Source: Saussurea involucrata (Eukaryota > Streptophyta > Magnoliopsida > Asterales > Asteraceae). Taken from it: a stretch of 64,000 nt of DNA. The translations under genes and the position numbers were made by a program. Each line of letters begins with the position of its first letter. Positions within the stretch are counted from its first letter, which is position 1. Location: contig CM066319.1 in NCBI GenBank assembly GCA_033807775.1, positions 142,092,983 through 142,156,982 on the forward strand, given 5' to 3'. The notes beneath the pieces are model-generated. The model made no database searches, was not told where the DNA came from, and saw nothing but the letters and a program-made list of their open reading frames with translations. Below, piece after piece: positions 11,291 through 22,000 of this stretch.

Positions 11291-12825
11291 CATGGCATTT
11301 AATTCATGCTCCTTCCGCTTTCAAGAACGGTGTTCTCTCGACGTTTCTACATCCAAAGTGTAGAACCAGTACCTCATCAGAATTATTGCTTCTACATAAC
11401 TCAGTGTAGGACCAGTACCTCAAATATGTTCAGTTCTGAGTTTTAACTGGTATTTCTAAACTCTACCCCCCTGCATTTTTTTAAATTTGAATTATTGGTG
11501 CTTTTGGATATTCCTAACAAATTAGGAATCATCAAAGATGATTACCAACACCTTTTGATTTTTACAGGATATCTGATTTTAAATTGAGCTTAAATGACAA
11601 TTAATGATCAATTTGAGGGGGAGAATGCCAATCTGACCATGTACATCCAAAGGTAAATTTCTAATTCTTTAGACTCATCATTTTTAAAGAAGACTAACTT
11701 TAAAATGATAAAACCTTTCTAAAATGGTCAAACCACTTCTAGATGCTAAATGCTTTTTCTGATATAGAAGTTGGATTTTAAATGATTTTCTGAGACTAAA
11801 AATAGTCAGTGTGTGGAACAATACAATCTTTAGGACAACAATTTCATGGGATCAATGTGTGAGCTTTATAGTACTTCTATGGATCACTTAAACATGTGTT
11901 TCCTACCTAAGAAGTAAACCTTGAGTGTTTGAGAGGTGAAGGGTCTAAATCAAAGAGTGGGGGAGATAACTCATCTGAGTTGTTCTCATTGTGCTTAAGA
12001 TGTAAAAATTGAAAAGAGAGTTTGGTTAGATGTGAGCTACATGATAAAAAAGAAAGAGAGTGTGAGAACAGAGTCAAAAGAATTATATAACTCTGCACTA
12101 ACTTTTTCTGAGCCGGGCAAGCCACATTAGTGATTTGTCATGATTCTTTGGTGATTATCATTGAAACAGGCAGTGAGCCCATGCCAACTCTTGTCTTAAC
12201 CCCACCAGCTACTTATTTCATTCTCAACAGGGAAATGCTTCACTTTTCACGGGGAAGCAACATATATGCTATATGATCTTTATTTGGAAGGTTGGATATT
12301 GAAAAGAAGGAAATCTGCCCCACCTTCACACTTCATTCATGCACATTGAGTCTGTGGAAACCTGTTATGTCCAAACAAGTTTACACACTTTTGAGCCCAA
12401 CATATCATATACATTTTCTTCTATACAATATCACGAATCTTTGTGATTCCCCATGCATATCTATGTGATATTGCCAGAACAGTTTGAGAAGTTTATTTTT
12501 TATAATTTTACCTCTATGATAACTGGAAGTCCTATCAGAGCTTCATATTTGTCAACTCTGAACATAGGCCACACAATTATTTTAATGGTTGTGATAACAG
12601 TTGCTATGTGCTTTTGTGTTAGATGATTACCCCTGGTTACTTATTCTTTAATGCAGATTCTCATGAGCCGAATGTGTTCGCTACTCTTCATCTCCTAGCT
12701 GTTTATATACCATCGGTTATTACTCAAACTGGTAATACAAGCTTCCGCACATAAAATCGTTCTCTGATTGTTTGAGTTTAATCTTTGGGAGACAACCGAG
12801 ATCAAAAAAGTAAAGCAACAGTCAA

Positions 12826-12927
12826 GGGGGAGTATGCAACGATCAAGGGGGAGTTAAAGAAGGAATTGAAGCAACTGACTTTGTGGAAGATCGGGCTATT
12901 TTTAATCTTGAATACAAAGGGGGAGAT
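12826..12927 (+). other. Three polypurine tracts before element B LTR
   Basis: CAAGGGGGAG occurs near 12826 and 12845, and AAAGGGGGAGAT at 12917-12927 touches the LTR. Multiple polypurine tracts upstream of the 3' LTR are a known mark of Sireviruses. Confidence 0.8.
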
Positions 12928-13276
12928 TGTTGACTCTATTTTTATATTGTATTCAAGATTACTTGCTTAAATTATAAAAGCCCAAATTGTATTTGCTTAA
13001 ATTGTAAAAGCCCAAATTGTATCTGTGGGCTTTAGTGGATTATGGGCTTAGGCCTTAAAACCTAAGTATTTAATGTCTAATTTGTTAGAGTTTTAGGTTA
13101 AGCCTCAAAAATCTCCTCGCCTCAATTTGAAAGAGTCAGACGTATAGAGAGAGAGAGAGAGAGCTTCAATTGTAAGAAAGAGTGTTCATCAATCCTATCT
13201 TGTAAACTCCTCTTTATCAGTCAATACAAAGATTATTGCTATTATTATTGTTACTTGTTGTATCTGGGATCCAACA
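12928..13276 (+). repeat. 3' LTR of element B
   Basis: A 349-bp stretch beginning TGTTGACTC and ending GGATCCAACA, with the TGTTG...CAACA inverted ends typical of Copia LTRs. It starts right after a polypurine tract. A short GA run lies near 13148. Its partner LTR is not in the window, so the right border is inferred from the terminal motif. Confidence 0.7.
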
Positions 13277-13599
13277 TCTTCTGTATGTAAATTCTTAATC
13301 ATCAAATGTTCTGTAACCAACAGAGCTTCTGTGGGATTGCTCAGAGTATGACAATCTCCACAGAACCTCTGATAACCTTGACCTACGTTCTGTGCACAAC
13401 TTATCTCATTTGATCCAAGCATAGGTCAAGGGGGAGCAGAAGGAGACCTTGACCTAATCTACAAAGGTTGATCATTCAAGGGGGAGCCAAAGAAGAGATA
13501 TGCTCAACCATATCTACATAAGTCAGGTATTTTTGCCGAATAAAGGAGAATCAAAGGTGAGTAACTCAACCATTCTGCAGACCTCTGCCAAAGAAACTT
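13277..13599 (+). other. Retroelement spacer, no gene seen
   Basis: Contains two CAAGGGGGAG tracts (about 13428 and 13479) and repeated TTGACCT phrases. It looks like 3' spacer of another Sirevirus-like element into which element B inserted. No coding region recognised. Confidence 0.45.
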
Positions 13600-14690
13600 T
13601 TGGGATACGCTACAGACAAGACCCTTAAGTTAGAATACATACGCGATCATAGGAATCCAGAACCGAGTCCTGTGACACCCCCGCGTCTAGGAGCTCCCTT
13701 AGGATCTAGGGTTGTAGAAAGAATGTCTGACGAAGAATGGGCAGTGGCCTTGAATAAGCACGAACAGGTACAAGAAAACTTCTATGCTCTGCGAAACACA
13801 ATTCCTTCTACTCCTAAGAGCAAAACCTCTTCCTCCACCCCCAAGAAGAAGAAGGCTCACAAGAAGAGGAAGACAACAGAGGGTACTTCTACCAGTGCTG
13901 CACAAATCCAACAATCCCCTCTTCTTGGAACAGAAGTTGGAGCTTCTGCACCTCCCTCTCCTCCAAAAGACAAAAGGAAGAGAAAACATAAGTCTTCTGA
14001 CGAAGGTGCCCCTAAACAAAAGAAAAGGAGGAGCAAGAAGAAATCCAAGAAACCTCACACTCCAATGCAAACCATTGCAGAGGAAGGAGGAACAGCAGAA
14101 GAAGTCCAAGAGCAACCTCTGCAATCCTCTTCACCCATCAATTATGCAGAAGATCAAGGTGATTTTTCTGTCTTCCTCCAACAACCCGGGATTGCACACT
14201 CTTTAAACCCTTCTGGATGGACTGCAGAAGCCCTATCTCATCATTCTACAGAAGCACCAGAAATCAGAATCTCTTCGGACCTGGATGATGATGACCAAAC
14301 CCCACAGAATAATCAGTCTAAGACTCCGGAAGTTCTACAGAACCCCTTCACCCAACGCGGATTTGATGTGCTCAGAGCAAGCACAACGGATCTGGCTAAG
14401 GCTACCACCAAATCCCCACCAGTCTTAGTCTCAGAGGATATGGTGGAAACTGATGAAGAGGAAGACGACCAAGTAAAAGAAGGTATTTATCACCCTCACG
14501 TACAAGCTTTAAGTGGCTCTCATCCAATGTACGACTCCTTAATCACTGGGGCAGAAGCCACTACAGAAGTTAGGGTTGAAGCAGCGGGCCATAGAGTAAA
14601 GAAAGAGACTGAGACAACGATGGTGAAGAAGTGGTTGGATGCTCCACAGAAGCAGAAGCTAGAACTGATGCCTGGAATAGGAGAGGCACA
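13600..14690 (+). CDS. Lysine-rich retroelement-associated ORF, 3' end replaced
   Basis: An open frame of about 364 codons up to the junction near 14690. The first ~75 residues are mixed. Residues about 80-150 hold strongly basic, nuclear-signal-like clusters (KKKKAHKKRK, KDKRKRKHK, KKRRSKKKSKK). The rest is acidic and serine/threonine-rich. The basic-then-acidic layout resembles the middle of ORF3 in elements A and C, but I cannot align it with them. The final residues come from fusion with element C gag-tail DNA. It may be an accessory gene of another Sirevirus-like element. Function unknown. Confidence 0.4.
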
Positions 14691-14840
14691 CATCCCACTG
14701 AGGTTAAGAAAGTAACCAAAGTGAAGACTGACACCAAAACTGAATCTTCAAATGCTACGAAGATTGTTGAACCTTCCACTTCCTCAAACACCACTGACAA
14801 GTGTGGACCCATGGTTAAATGGGTGCCCAAGTCAAACTAA
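14690..14840 (+). pseudogene. gag C-terminal tail of element C
   Basis: Reads VKKVTKVKTDTKTESSN and ends GPMVKWVPKSN with TAA at 14838-14840. It is homologous to 3170-3305 of element A. The stop is followed by a pyrimidine-rich stretch, TCTTCCTTTGTTTGCAAG, before protease. Confidence 0.75.
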
Positions 14841-14861
14841 TCTTCCTTTGTTTGCAAGTTC

Positions 14862-16445
14862 GGAAGGATATCTGGTATCTCGATAGCGGATGCTCAAGAC
14901 ACATGACTGGAAAAAAACCTGCTCACTGAGTATAAGGAACAGAAGGGTCCCTCTGTGACCTTCGGTGGAAACGGAAAAGGCTATACCCTAGGGTTTGGTG
15001 TACTTTCAAATGGGACAACAACCTTTGGAAAGGTTGCATATGTTGAAGGACTGAAGCATAATCTTCTAAGCATTAGTCAGCTGGGTGACAAGGATAACAA
15101 AGTGATTTTCACTAAGGAATCCTGCTTTGTCACTGACAAAAAGGAGAAGATTGCTCTCAGCGGTTATCGTCTGGATAATGTTTACGTTATAAATATGGAC
15201 TCTACAACCACTGAGAACTCCTGTTTCTTCTCAAAAGCCTCATCTGATGTCAACTGGCTATGGCACAAGAGGCTCTCTCATCTCAACTTCAAGACACTGA
15301 ATACTCTTTCTTCTAAAGAGTTAGTCACTGGTCTACCTCAACCTCATACGCCAAAGAGTCCTTATGTTCAGCGTGTGAGAAAGGGAAACAGACCAAAGCA
15401 AGCTTCAAGTCTAAGCAAGTTTCCTCAGTGTCATCTCCTCTACAACTTTTCCATATGGATTTGTTTGGCCCTGTTAACAAACAATCCATCACTGGAAAGA
15501 AATATACATTGGTCATAGTTGTTGAATTCTCTCGCTATACCTGGGTAATGTTTATCCGTTCTAAGAGTGATACCCCTGAAGAAATCATCACATTTGTCAG
15601 GAAAATGGAAGTCCTGAACAACATGACCGTTCGCTCAATAAGAAGTGATCATGGGACTGAATTCAAAAACAGTTCTCTTGATTCCTTCTTTGAAAGTAAG
15701 GGTATTTCTCACAACTTTTCTTCAGTGAGAACACCGCGGCAAAATGGAGTCGCTGAAAGAAGAAATCGAACTATCATCGAAGCTGCATGTTCAATGCTCA
15801 ACGATTCTCACCTACCTACTCAGTTTTAGGCAGAAGCTGTCAACACTACTTGTTTCACTCAAAACAGGTCACTGATAGTCAAAAGATTCAAGAAGACAGC
15901 CTATGAACTTTTCCATGGGAGAAAGCCTTCAATTAGCTTTCTTCACATCTTTGGATGTCAGTGTTTCATACTGAACAACAGAGATGCCCTTGGAAAGTTT
16001 AATCCTAAGGCTGATGATGGAATCTTTCTTGGATATTCTTCTGTTTCTAAAGCCTTCAGAGTCTTCAATTGAAGAAGACAGACTGTAGAAGAAACTATCA
16101 ACGTCACTTTTGATGAATCACGTTCAGCGAACTCTAGACCTTCTGCTGATACTGAAGAACTGAATCAATGGATGTTTTCTCATCTTGGTGATTTAGAAGA
16201 TATCCATACTCCTCCATCTCATACTCATCCCGCTGAAGAAGATGATCCTACCATCATCCCAAGCATGCAGACTAGTGAAGCTGAAACATCATGGGTCTCA
16301 GCTATTCCTATTAACATTATGTCGGCCTCTGAACATTCTATCTCAGTCATACCATCTACGTCTCAGCAATCAGTAAATGAAATGACATATGAACCTCTTT
16401 CTCTCTTAGGTGATATACCAGAAGTTGCTGAAGGCTCATCTTCAG
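14862..16445 (+). pseudogene. Protease and integrase region of pol, element C
   Basis: Protease SGCSRHMTG lies near 14885. A 2-nt loss just after it (about 14910, compared with element A) shifts the frame. The next frame (14955-15518) covers the rest of the protease and the pre-integrase region; another 1-nt loss near 15340 shifts it again. The integrase core (15428-15829) retains D-D-E residues in HMDLFG, RSDHGTEF and NGVAERRNR. It ends at TAG 15827-15829, where A has TGG (Trp). The integrase C-terminal part continues in the same frame with HGRKPSISFLHIFGCQCF, ending at a TGA near 16070 and followed by a serine-rich linker to about 16450. Confidence 0.85.
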
Positions 16446-16447
16446 CC

Positions 16448-18133
16448 CCTTAAGTTCAGGTTGAGTCAGCGACTTACGTTCTGGCTCAGCGATGGACTAT
16501 AAATCACCCTATTGAACAAATTCTTGGTGATCCAAACCCTGGTGTTCAGACTCGACGAAGTGCAGGTAATATTTGTTTATTTGTTAACTTTATTTCTCTG
16601 ATTGAACCAAAGAAAACAGATGATGCCCTCCAAGATCCGAACTGGGTCAGCGCTATGCAAGAAGAGCTGACTGAATTTGAAAGAAACAAAGTTTGGAAGC
16701 TTGTTCCTAGACCATCTGATAAGTTAGTGATAGGAACTAAATGGGTCTATCGAAACAAGTTAGATGAGCATGGAACTGTAACCCGCAACAAAGCTCGACT
16801 TGTTGCTCATGGATACATACAAGAGGAAGGTATAGATTACGATGAAACATTCGCCCTAGTGGCAAGACTCGAAGCTATTCGTCTATTCTTAGCTTACGTT
16901 GTACACAAAGACTTCAAAGTTTATCAAATGGATGTAAAGTCAGCGTTCCTAAATGGAAAGCTGAACGAAGAAGTCTACGTGGAACAACCTCCAGGATTCT
17001 CAGATCCTAAGCATCCAGATTATGTTTATAAACTGGATAAGGCACACTATGGCTTAAAGCAAGCTCCTCGTGTATGGTATGACACTCTCTCTACTTATCT
17101 CCACATTGAAAAATTTGAGCGAGGTAAAATCGATAAAACTCTATTTTTCAGGAAAGTAAAAGGTCATATTATTCTTGTTCAAATATATGTCGATGATATT
17201 ATATTTGGTTCTACTAACCCTGACTTGTGTACTCGTTTCGCTGATAGAATGAAAGCTGAATATAAAATGAGTATGATGGGTGAGCTAACATATTTCCTTG
17301 GTCTTCAAATCAAACAGAATGAAAAAGGAACTTTCATAAATCAAGGAAAGTATGTTAAGGATATGCTGAAGAAATTTGATTTAACTCAGAGTTCAGCTAT
17401 GAAAACCCCTATGGCACCACCGCTGACACTAAACAAGGATCCTTCTGGAAAACCTGTTAATGTCACAATGTACCGTGGGATGATCGGCTCTCTCCTATAT
17501 CTTACAGCTAGCTGAACTGATATTATGTATGCAACCTGTTTGTGTGCACGATATCAAGCTGAACGTAAGGAATCTCATTTGATCGCTATAAAGCGAATCT
17601 TTCGTTACCTTAAGGGTACTCCTAACCTAGGTCTTTGGTATCCCAAAGACTCAGGGTTTGATCTAATCGCCTATTCAGATAGTGATTTTGCAGGTTGCAA
17701 ATTGGATAGGAAAAGCACCACAGGAGGCTGTCAGCTCCTGGGTGGAAAGTTGGTGAGTTGGACAAGTAAAAAGAAAAACTCAGTGTCCACCTCAACCGCT
17801 GAAGCTGAGTACGTAGCCGCTGGAAGCTGTTGTTCTCAGGTCTTGTGGATGATAAATCAACTACTGGACTATGATCTTCAGCTCTCGAAGATTCCAATCT
17901 ATTGCGACAGCACAAGTGCCATCGCTATAGCAAATAATCCAATGCTACACTCAAAGACCAAACACATCGAAATCAGGTATCAGTTTATCAGAGATCATGT
18001 GATAAATGGTGATATAGAACTTCATTTTATCCCAACTGATTTTCAGTTAGCTGATCTTTTCACCAAACCTCTTGATGAGACAAGATTCAACTTTCTCATC
18101 AGCGAGCTTGGAATGCTGAACCTAGAAAAGTAA
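16448..18133 (+). pseudogene. Reverse transcriptase and RNase H of element C
   Basis: RT (main frame 16655-17515) begins MQEELTEFERNKVW and shows KWVYRNK, the metal-binding DVKSAFLNG and the active-site YVDD at 17186-17197, then GLKQAPRVWYD. Translation is broken by TGA at 17513-17515, probably an Arg CGA to TGA change. RNase H (17525-18133) follows in the same element: YSDSDFAG, DRKSTTGG, STAEAEYVAA, YCDSTSAI and DLFTKPLD, ending LGMLNLEK. Apart from the stops, all catalytic landmarks remain. Confidence 0.9.
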
Positions 18134-19099
18134 AATCTTCAGCGGTTCACATTTGATCAGTGACAACAATGAACTTGTGTAACCCATTAATCATCTACCC
18201 TCTGAACAAAATTGATTCGCTGATATTAAGGTATGTTCTTCTTTACTCACTGACGTTCGCCTATGAATGCAAGATTTCAAAACAAATTGCATCCTTGAAT
18301 ATCTCTTCCCTTCAGCGATACTTTGAAGTTTCTAAACTTAACACTGATATTTCTATTCAGTGCTTCATATTTTTTAAAAGGTCCCTGAGTTTTTCAAACC
18401 CTCATAGACATCCTAAAATATGAAAGGACGTTTGTGACGTCATCACAACGGATAGACCATGACATGCTTTTTCTGACACACGTTCGCCCGTTTCGACTTC
18501 TTTGTCCAATCATATTCAAGGGACATGTCCGTGTCATGATGAAAAACTTTCCCGCTCATAGTTTTTTTCTCTCTAACTCTCACTATATAAACACATTCGA
18601 TTTTATATTTTTACCTTACGCGAACTTCATCTCCTTCAAAGCAAGAATTCTTTGTTGCATTCAAAATATTAACTCAAGAATCTCTTCATCTTCAACATCA
18701 CAGGTTAATATTTCTTTTATGTTGCAACTAATAAACTTGTTTTCGATCTTATTATTGTTTTTTGAAGATCAAACAAACGAACCTTCTTAAAATAAAATCA
18801 TTCTCTTTTCATGATTTTATGAACACAATCTTCATGATTGTTCTTCAAGTTTAAAACAAGAATCTTAAACTTGTATCTTTATATGTTTTTCCAGGATCCC
18901 TTCTCTAAAAGGAAACTGGAAAATAAGACATTCACTATGTTTTGTATTTCTTTCTCAAAACAAGAAAAACCCTAATCTTCATTAAGACATATTTGGTCTT
19001 AATGAAATGTGCAAAACCCAAAAACATCTTATTTTGGAAAATATTTCCATATCAAGACATTATGTTCATCTTCTTCATGTTTATATGTGATAAACAGAA
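18134..19099 (+). promoter_or_regulatory. Promoter-like region upstream of ORF3 in element C
   Basis: A 966-bp stretch without coding function. It contains a perfect TGACGTCA palindrome (18435-18442, a bZIP-type site), CCAAT (18506-18510), and CTATATAAAC (TATA, 18583-18592) preceded by a CT-rich run. Downstream lies a possible 5' UTR intron: donor CAG/GTTAAT at 18704 and acceptor TTTTTCCAG at 18894 or TAAACAG at 19097, just before the ATG at 19100. The arrangement looks like an ordinary plant promoter inside a retrotransposon. Motif content is seen directly; activity is inferred. Element A has lost this region by deletion. Confidence 0.5.
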
Positions 19100-22000
19100 A
19101 TGGCATCTACTACTGAAACTCCTGCTGCAAAGTCTCCCACTGCTGTTGAGGTTACTGAATTCACAAACGCTCCTCAGGTTAAATTTAATCTTAAGCAAGT
19201 TACCTTTCAAAGCAACAACCCCTATGCTCTCTTCGACTTTCCTCAAAAGAAGCAGGTCACACACCTGGATGATGCTGTAAACTTTCTCAAGACCTGTCCC
19301 CTATCGACAGCTCTTACTATTGCACCCCCGGCTCATCGATATCTTCTAGCTCAGTTCTGGTATACTGCCAGAAGAGCTCAGGTGCCCTCAACCAAAGATC
19401 AAAAGAAGATGCTCGATGTCATTCTCTGTGACACCAAGCATTGAACCTCCAAAATCACCCCTGGTCATATCAGGCGTGCTCTGAACCTTCCCGGCAGTAC
19501 CAAAGAAAACCGTTTTGTCCCACTGCCAAACCCCAAAAACCTCGCTAATAGAGAAGCCCTGATTGCATTCTTTGATGCAATGAATTATGTATGGGACACA
19601 GGGAGGGATAAACTCCCTGAGAAGAAGCTGACTGCTATCAAGAAATCTAAAATGCCTAGCGAGATGAACTTCATCTTCGCTCACTTGATCAGCTGCCTGA
19701 CAGCAAAAACTGGGTCAACTGACCAAGCATCTCAACCTCAACAGGCCATGGGATATGCTCTGCTGAAAGGTCTTAATATTGATTGGGCATCAATCATTTA
19801 CAACGATTTGGTGTTCAAGGTGTACATGGCTGACAGACCAACATGTGTTCCATACCTCCGGTTTGTCAGTGCCATCTTTCTACATGGACTTGAGAACGAA
19901 TACCCAAAAGTAGGCGACTTGAAACTCTCTCAGGTAGGAGTTAAAGTTCTTGACTTCAAGCCAGTGGCAAACGAGGTACGTCTTTCTTCTCTTTTAACTC
20001 TTCTCAATCCCCCTAATTGTTCTACTTCTGCGGCTACCTCAGTGGTAATCCCCACCGCTGATACCCAGGCTGCAACCTCCACTCCTTCTAAGAAAAGGAA
20101 ACACTCCTCTACCTCACTTGACTCTCAAAGGATCAAGAAAACCAAGGAGCAACCCCCCAAGCATTCGCATGCTGAAGACTCCACGACTCTTTCTGTACAA
20201 GAGCCGCTGGATAGTTCCGTGGTACGCTCTGCCACAACTGATCAAGCCACCCCTTCCATACCAACATCAGCGTCTCTAAACGCTGAAGTTATAAACTTGG
20301 AACAGAACCCTCCTCCTTCAGACCCTCTAAGGACTGAAGAAGTATTTCTCAGCGGACCCAACGCTGAATCTGGCACCCCAACTATCTTCTCAACCTTCAC
20401 TCCTCCCACCATTCCTTTGGACACTCCACCTGTTTTCCCCCCATTCTCTTCAACAAACATCATTCCCCACGATACATTAGCTGCAACTTTACAGGGGATG
20501 ATGAATCAACATATAGGATCTGCAGGCACTTCTATGCGTCAAGGCACTCTGGAAGGGGACATGGAACACTTCATAGGTTATCGAAGTTTCGAGGACTTCA
20601 CCAACCCGCCTGCAGGTATACACAAAACCATACACACTCCTCTCTCCAAATCCCCAACTTCTGAGCTTTCCTTTATTCACAAGTTATTAACTGTTGCAGG
20701 TCCTAATTTGGGAGATATCAACAACTCCCTGAAAGACTTGGCGACAAAGGTGGACTCTTTCACCACCACTCTCTCAGCTAAATCTTCAGTGGTTACAAAC
20801 ACTGGAGAGGAACTCAAGAAGCTGACCACCGAGGTCCAAGGCAAAGCCTCCAGTGCTGATCTGGAGAAGGTGGATGGTAGCATTGGTCAATTTGCTACCA
20901 CCCTCGCTGAAAACTCCACCGCCAACATCACTCTTTCCACCAACTTTACAGCCTTGTCCAATGAAGTCACATCATTGAAGACAATGGTTAGCGATCTTCA
21001 GGGAGAGGTGACTACTGTCAAGTTTGAGGTGACCTCTGTGAAGACTCTATTGCATCAAATCCTTGATCGTCTGAACACTCCAACTTGCACTCCCTCACAC
21101 TTTACTCAGACGGGTAGAGAGGATCTTCAAAGAATCACTCCTGCTATATCTGGCCTGGAAGACAGATTAGGTAGGATTGAAACCTGTGTTGGGATCTCTG
21201 GCCTGGAAGATAGGGACCCAATACACACTGACACTGCTGCTGCTGACACTGCAAATTCCTCCCCCATCCATCATGTGGAAGTGGGGGAGAAGACTGAAGA
21301 CCTTCCCCATAATGCTGAGGGGGAGGAGAAAAATCTTGAAGACCTTCCCCGTAACTCTGAGGGGGAGGGTATTGTTTCAGATACTGCTACTGAACAACCT
21401 CAGGGAGTTGAAAACCTTGAGGGAACCGAGAAACCTCCCTCTATATATGAGGGGGAGCAACTCGACGAGCAACCTAAAGCTGTTGTTGATCTAACACAAC
21501 CCTACGCTGACGAGGAAGAATCTGAAGCTGAGGAAGAAGAAGAGGATAATGAAGACCTCGACCTTCAGGACGACAAACCATCATCATCCCCTAAAAATGA
21601 TGATGATGATGATGACGATGATGATGACTTCTTCTTCGTACAGCCTAAGAAAGCCCCAACTCAAAAAGGGGTTATCATCACTGAACAATCAGGGGAGGGG
21701 ACCACCAAAAGGCCTGCAGCATCTGAAGCTGACAAAGGCAAGAACAAAGGTGTTTCTTCTGAAGATAACTTGGCTATTCTTCTTAGGAAGCCAGTTTGTC
21801 AGGTAACATACACTCTATTTCCTTATACTGCATCCCTCCTCTATTCCTTCTCAATCTCAATTCTCCTCTCCATGAAACCTCTAAACACTTAACCCTCATT
21901 ATTTCTCTATCTCTTCTTTCCCAAATGATCTTACTCAAATGATCGTTGTGTTTCAGCTAGTCCTCTCCCCTGCTTGAGGATCCAGCTGAAGTTCCTACTG

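Larger units (their letters stand above)
10001..12825 (+). other. Non-coding repeat-rich spacer of element B
   Basis: No credible coding region. After the gag stop comes CTATCTTGCAG, then divergent repeat units (see 10140-11290). A GAGGGGGAG tract lies near 11615. AT-rich filler continues to the polypurine tracts. Open frames here are short and have no family resemblance. Confidence 0.6.
8495..13276 (+). mobile_element. Element B: pol-less Copia/Sirevirus-like derivative (5' end outside window)
   Basis: The segment holds a leader-like AT-rich stretch (8495-8965), a gag-tail ORF, a 2.9-kb non-coding spacer with repeats, three GGGGGAG polypurine tracts and a 349-bp LTR. No protease, integrase, RT or RNase H is present. 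Its 5' LTR would lie left of the window beyond element A, which seems to be inserted into its leader. It could instead be two joined fragments; the gag tail and the 3' end were linked only by adjacency. Confidence 0.6.

Noticed and set aside
12928..13276. Interpretation as a solo LTR
   Set aside because: Three polypurine tracts directly upstream and matching spacer indicate the 3' LTR of a larger element.
13699..14124. Open frames opposite and alternative to the lysine-rich ORF (Phe/Leu/Ser-rich)
   Set aside because: They are the complement of a Lys/Ser/Pro-rich coding region; composition is explained by the plus-strand frame.
19976..20042. Possible intron with donor GAG/GTACGT and acceptor CTACCTCAG in ORF3 of element C
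   Set aside because: Length is 67 nt and removal gives an immediate TAA, while the unspliced frame stays open.
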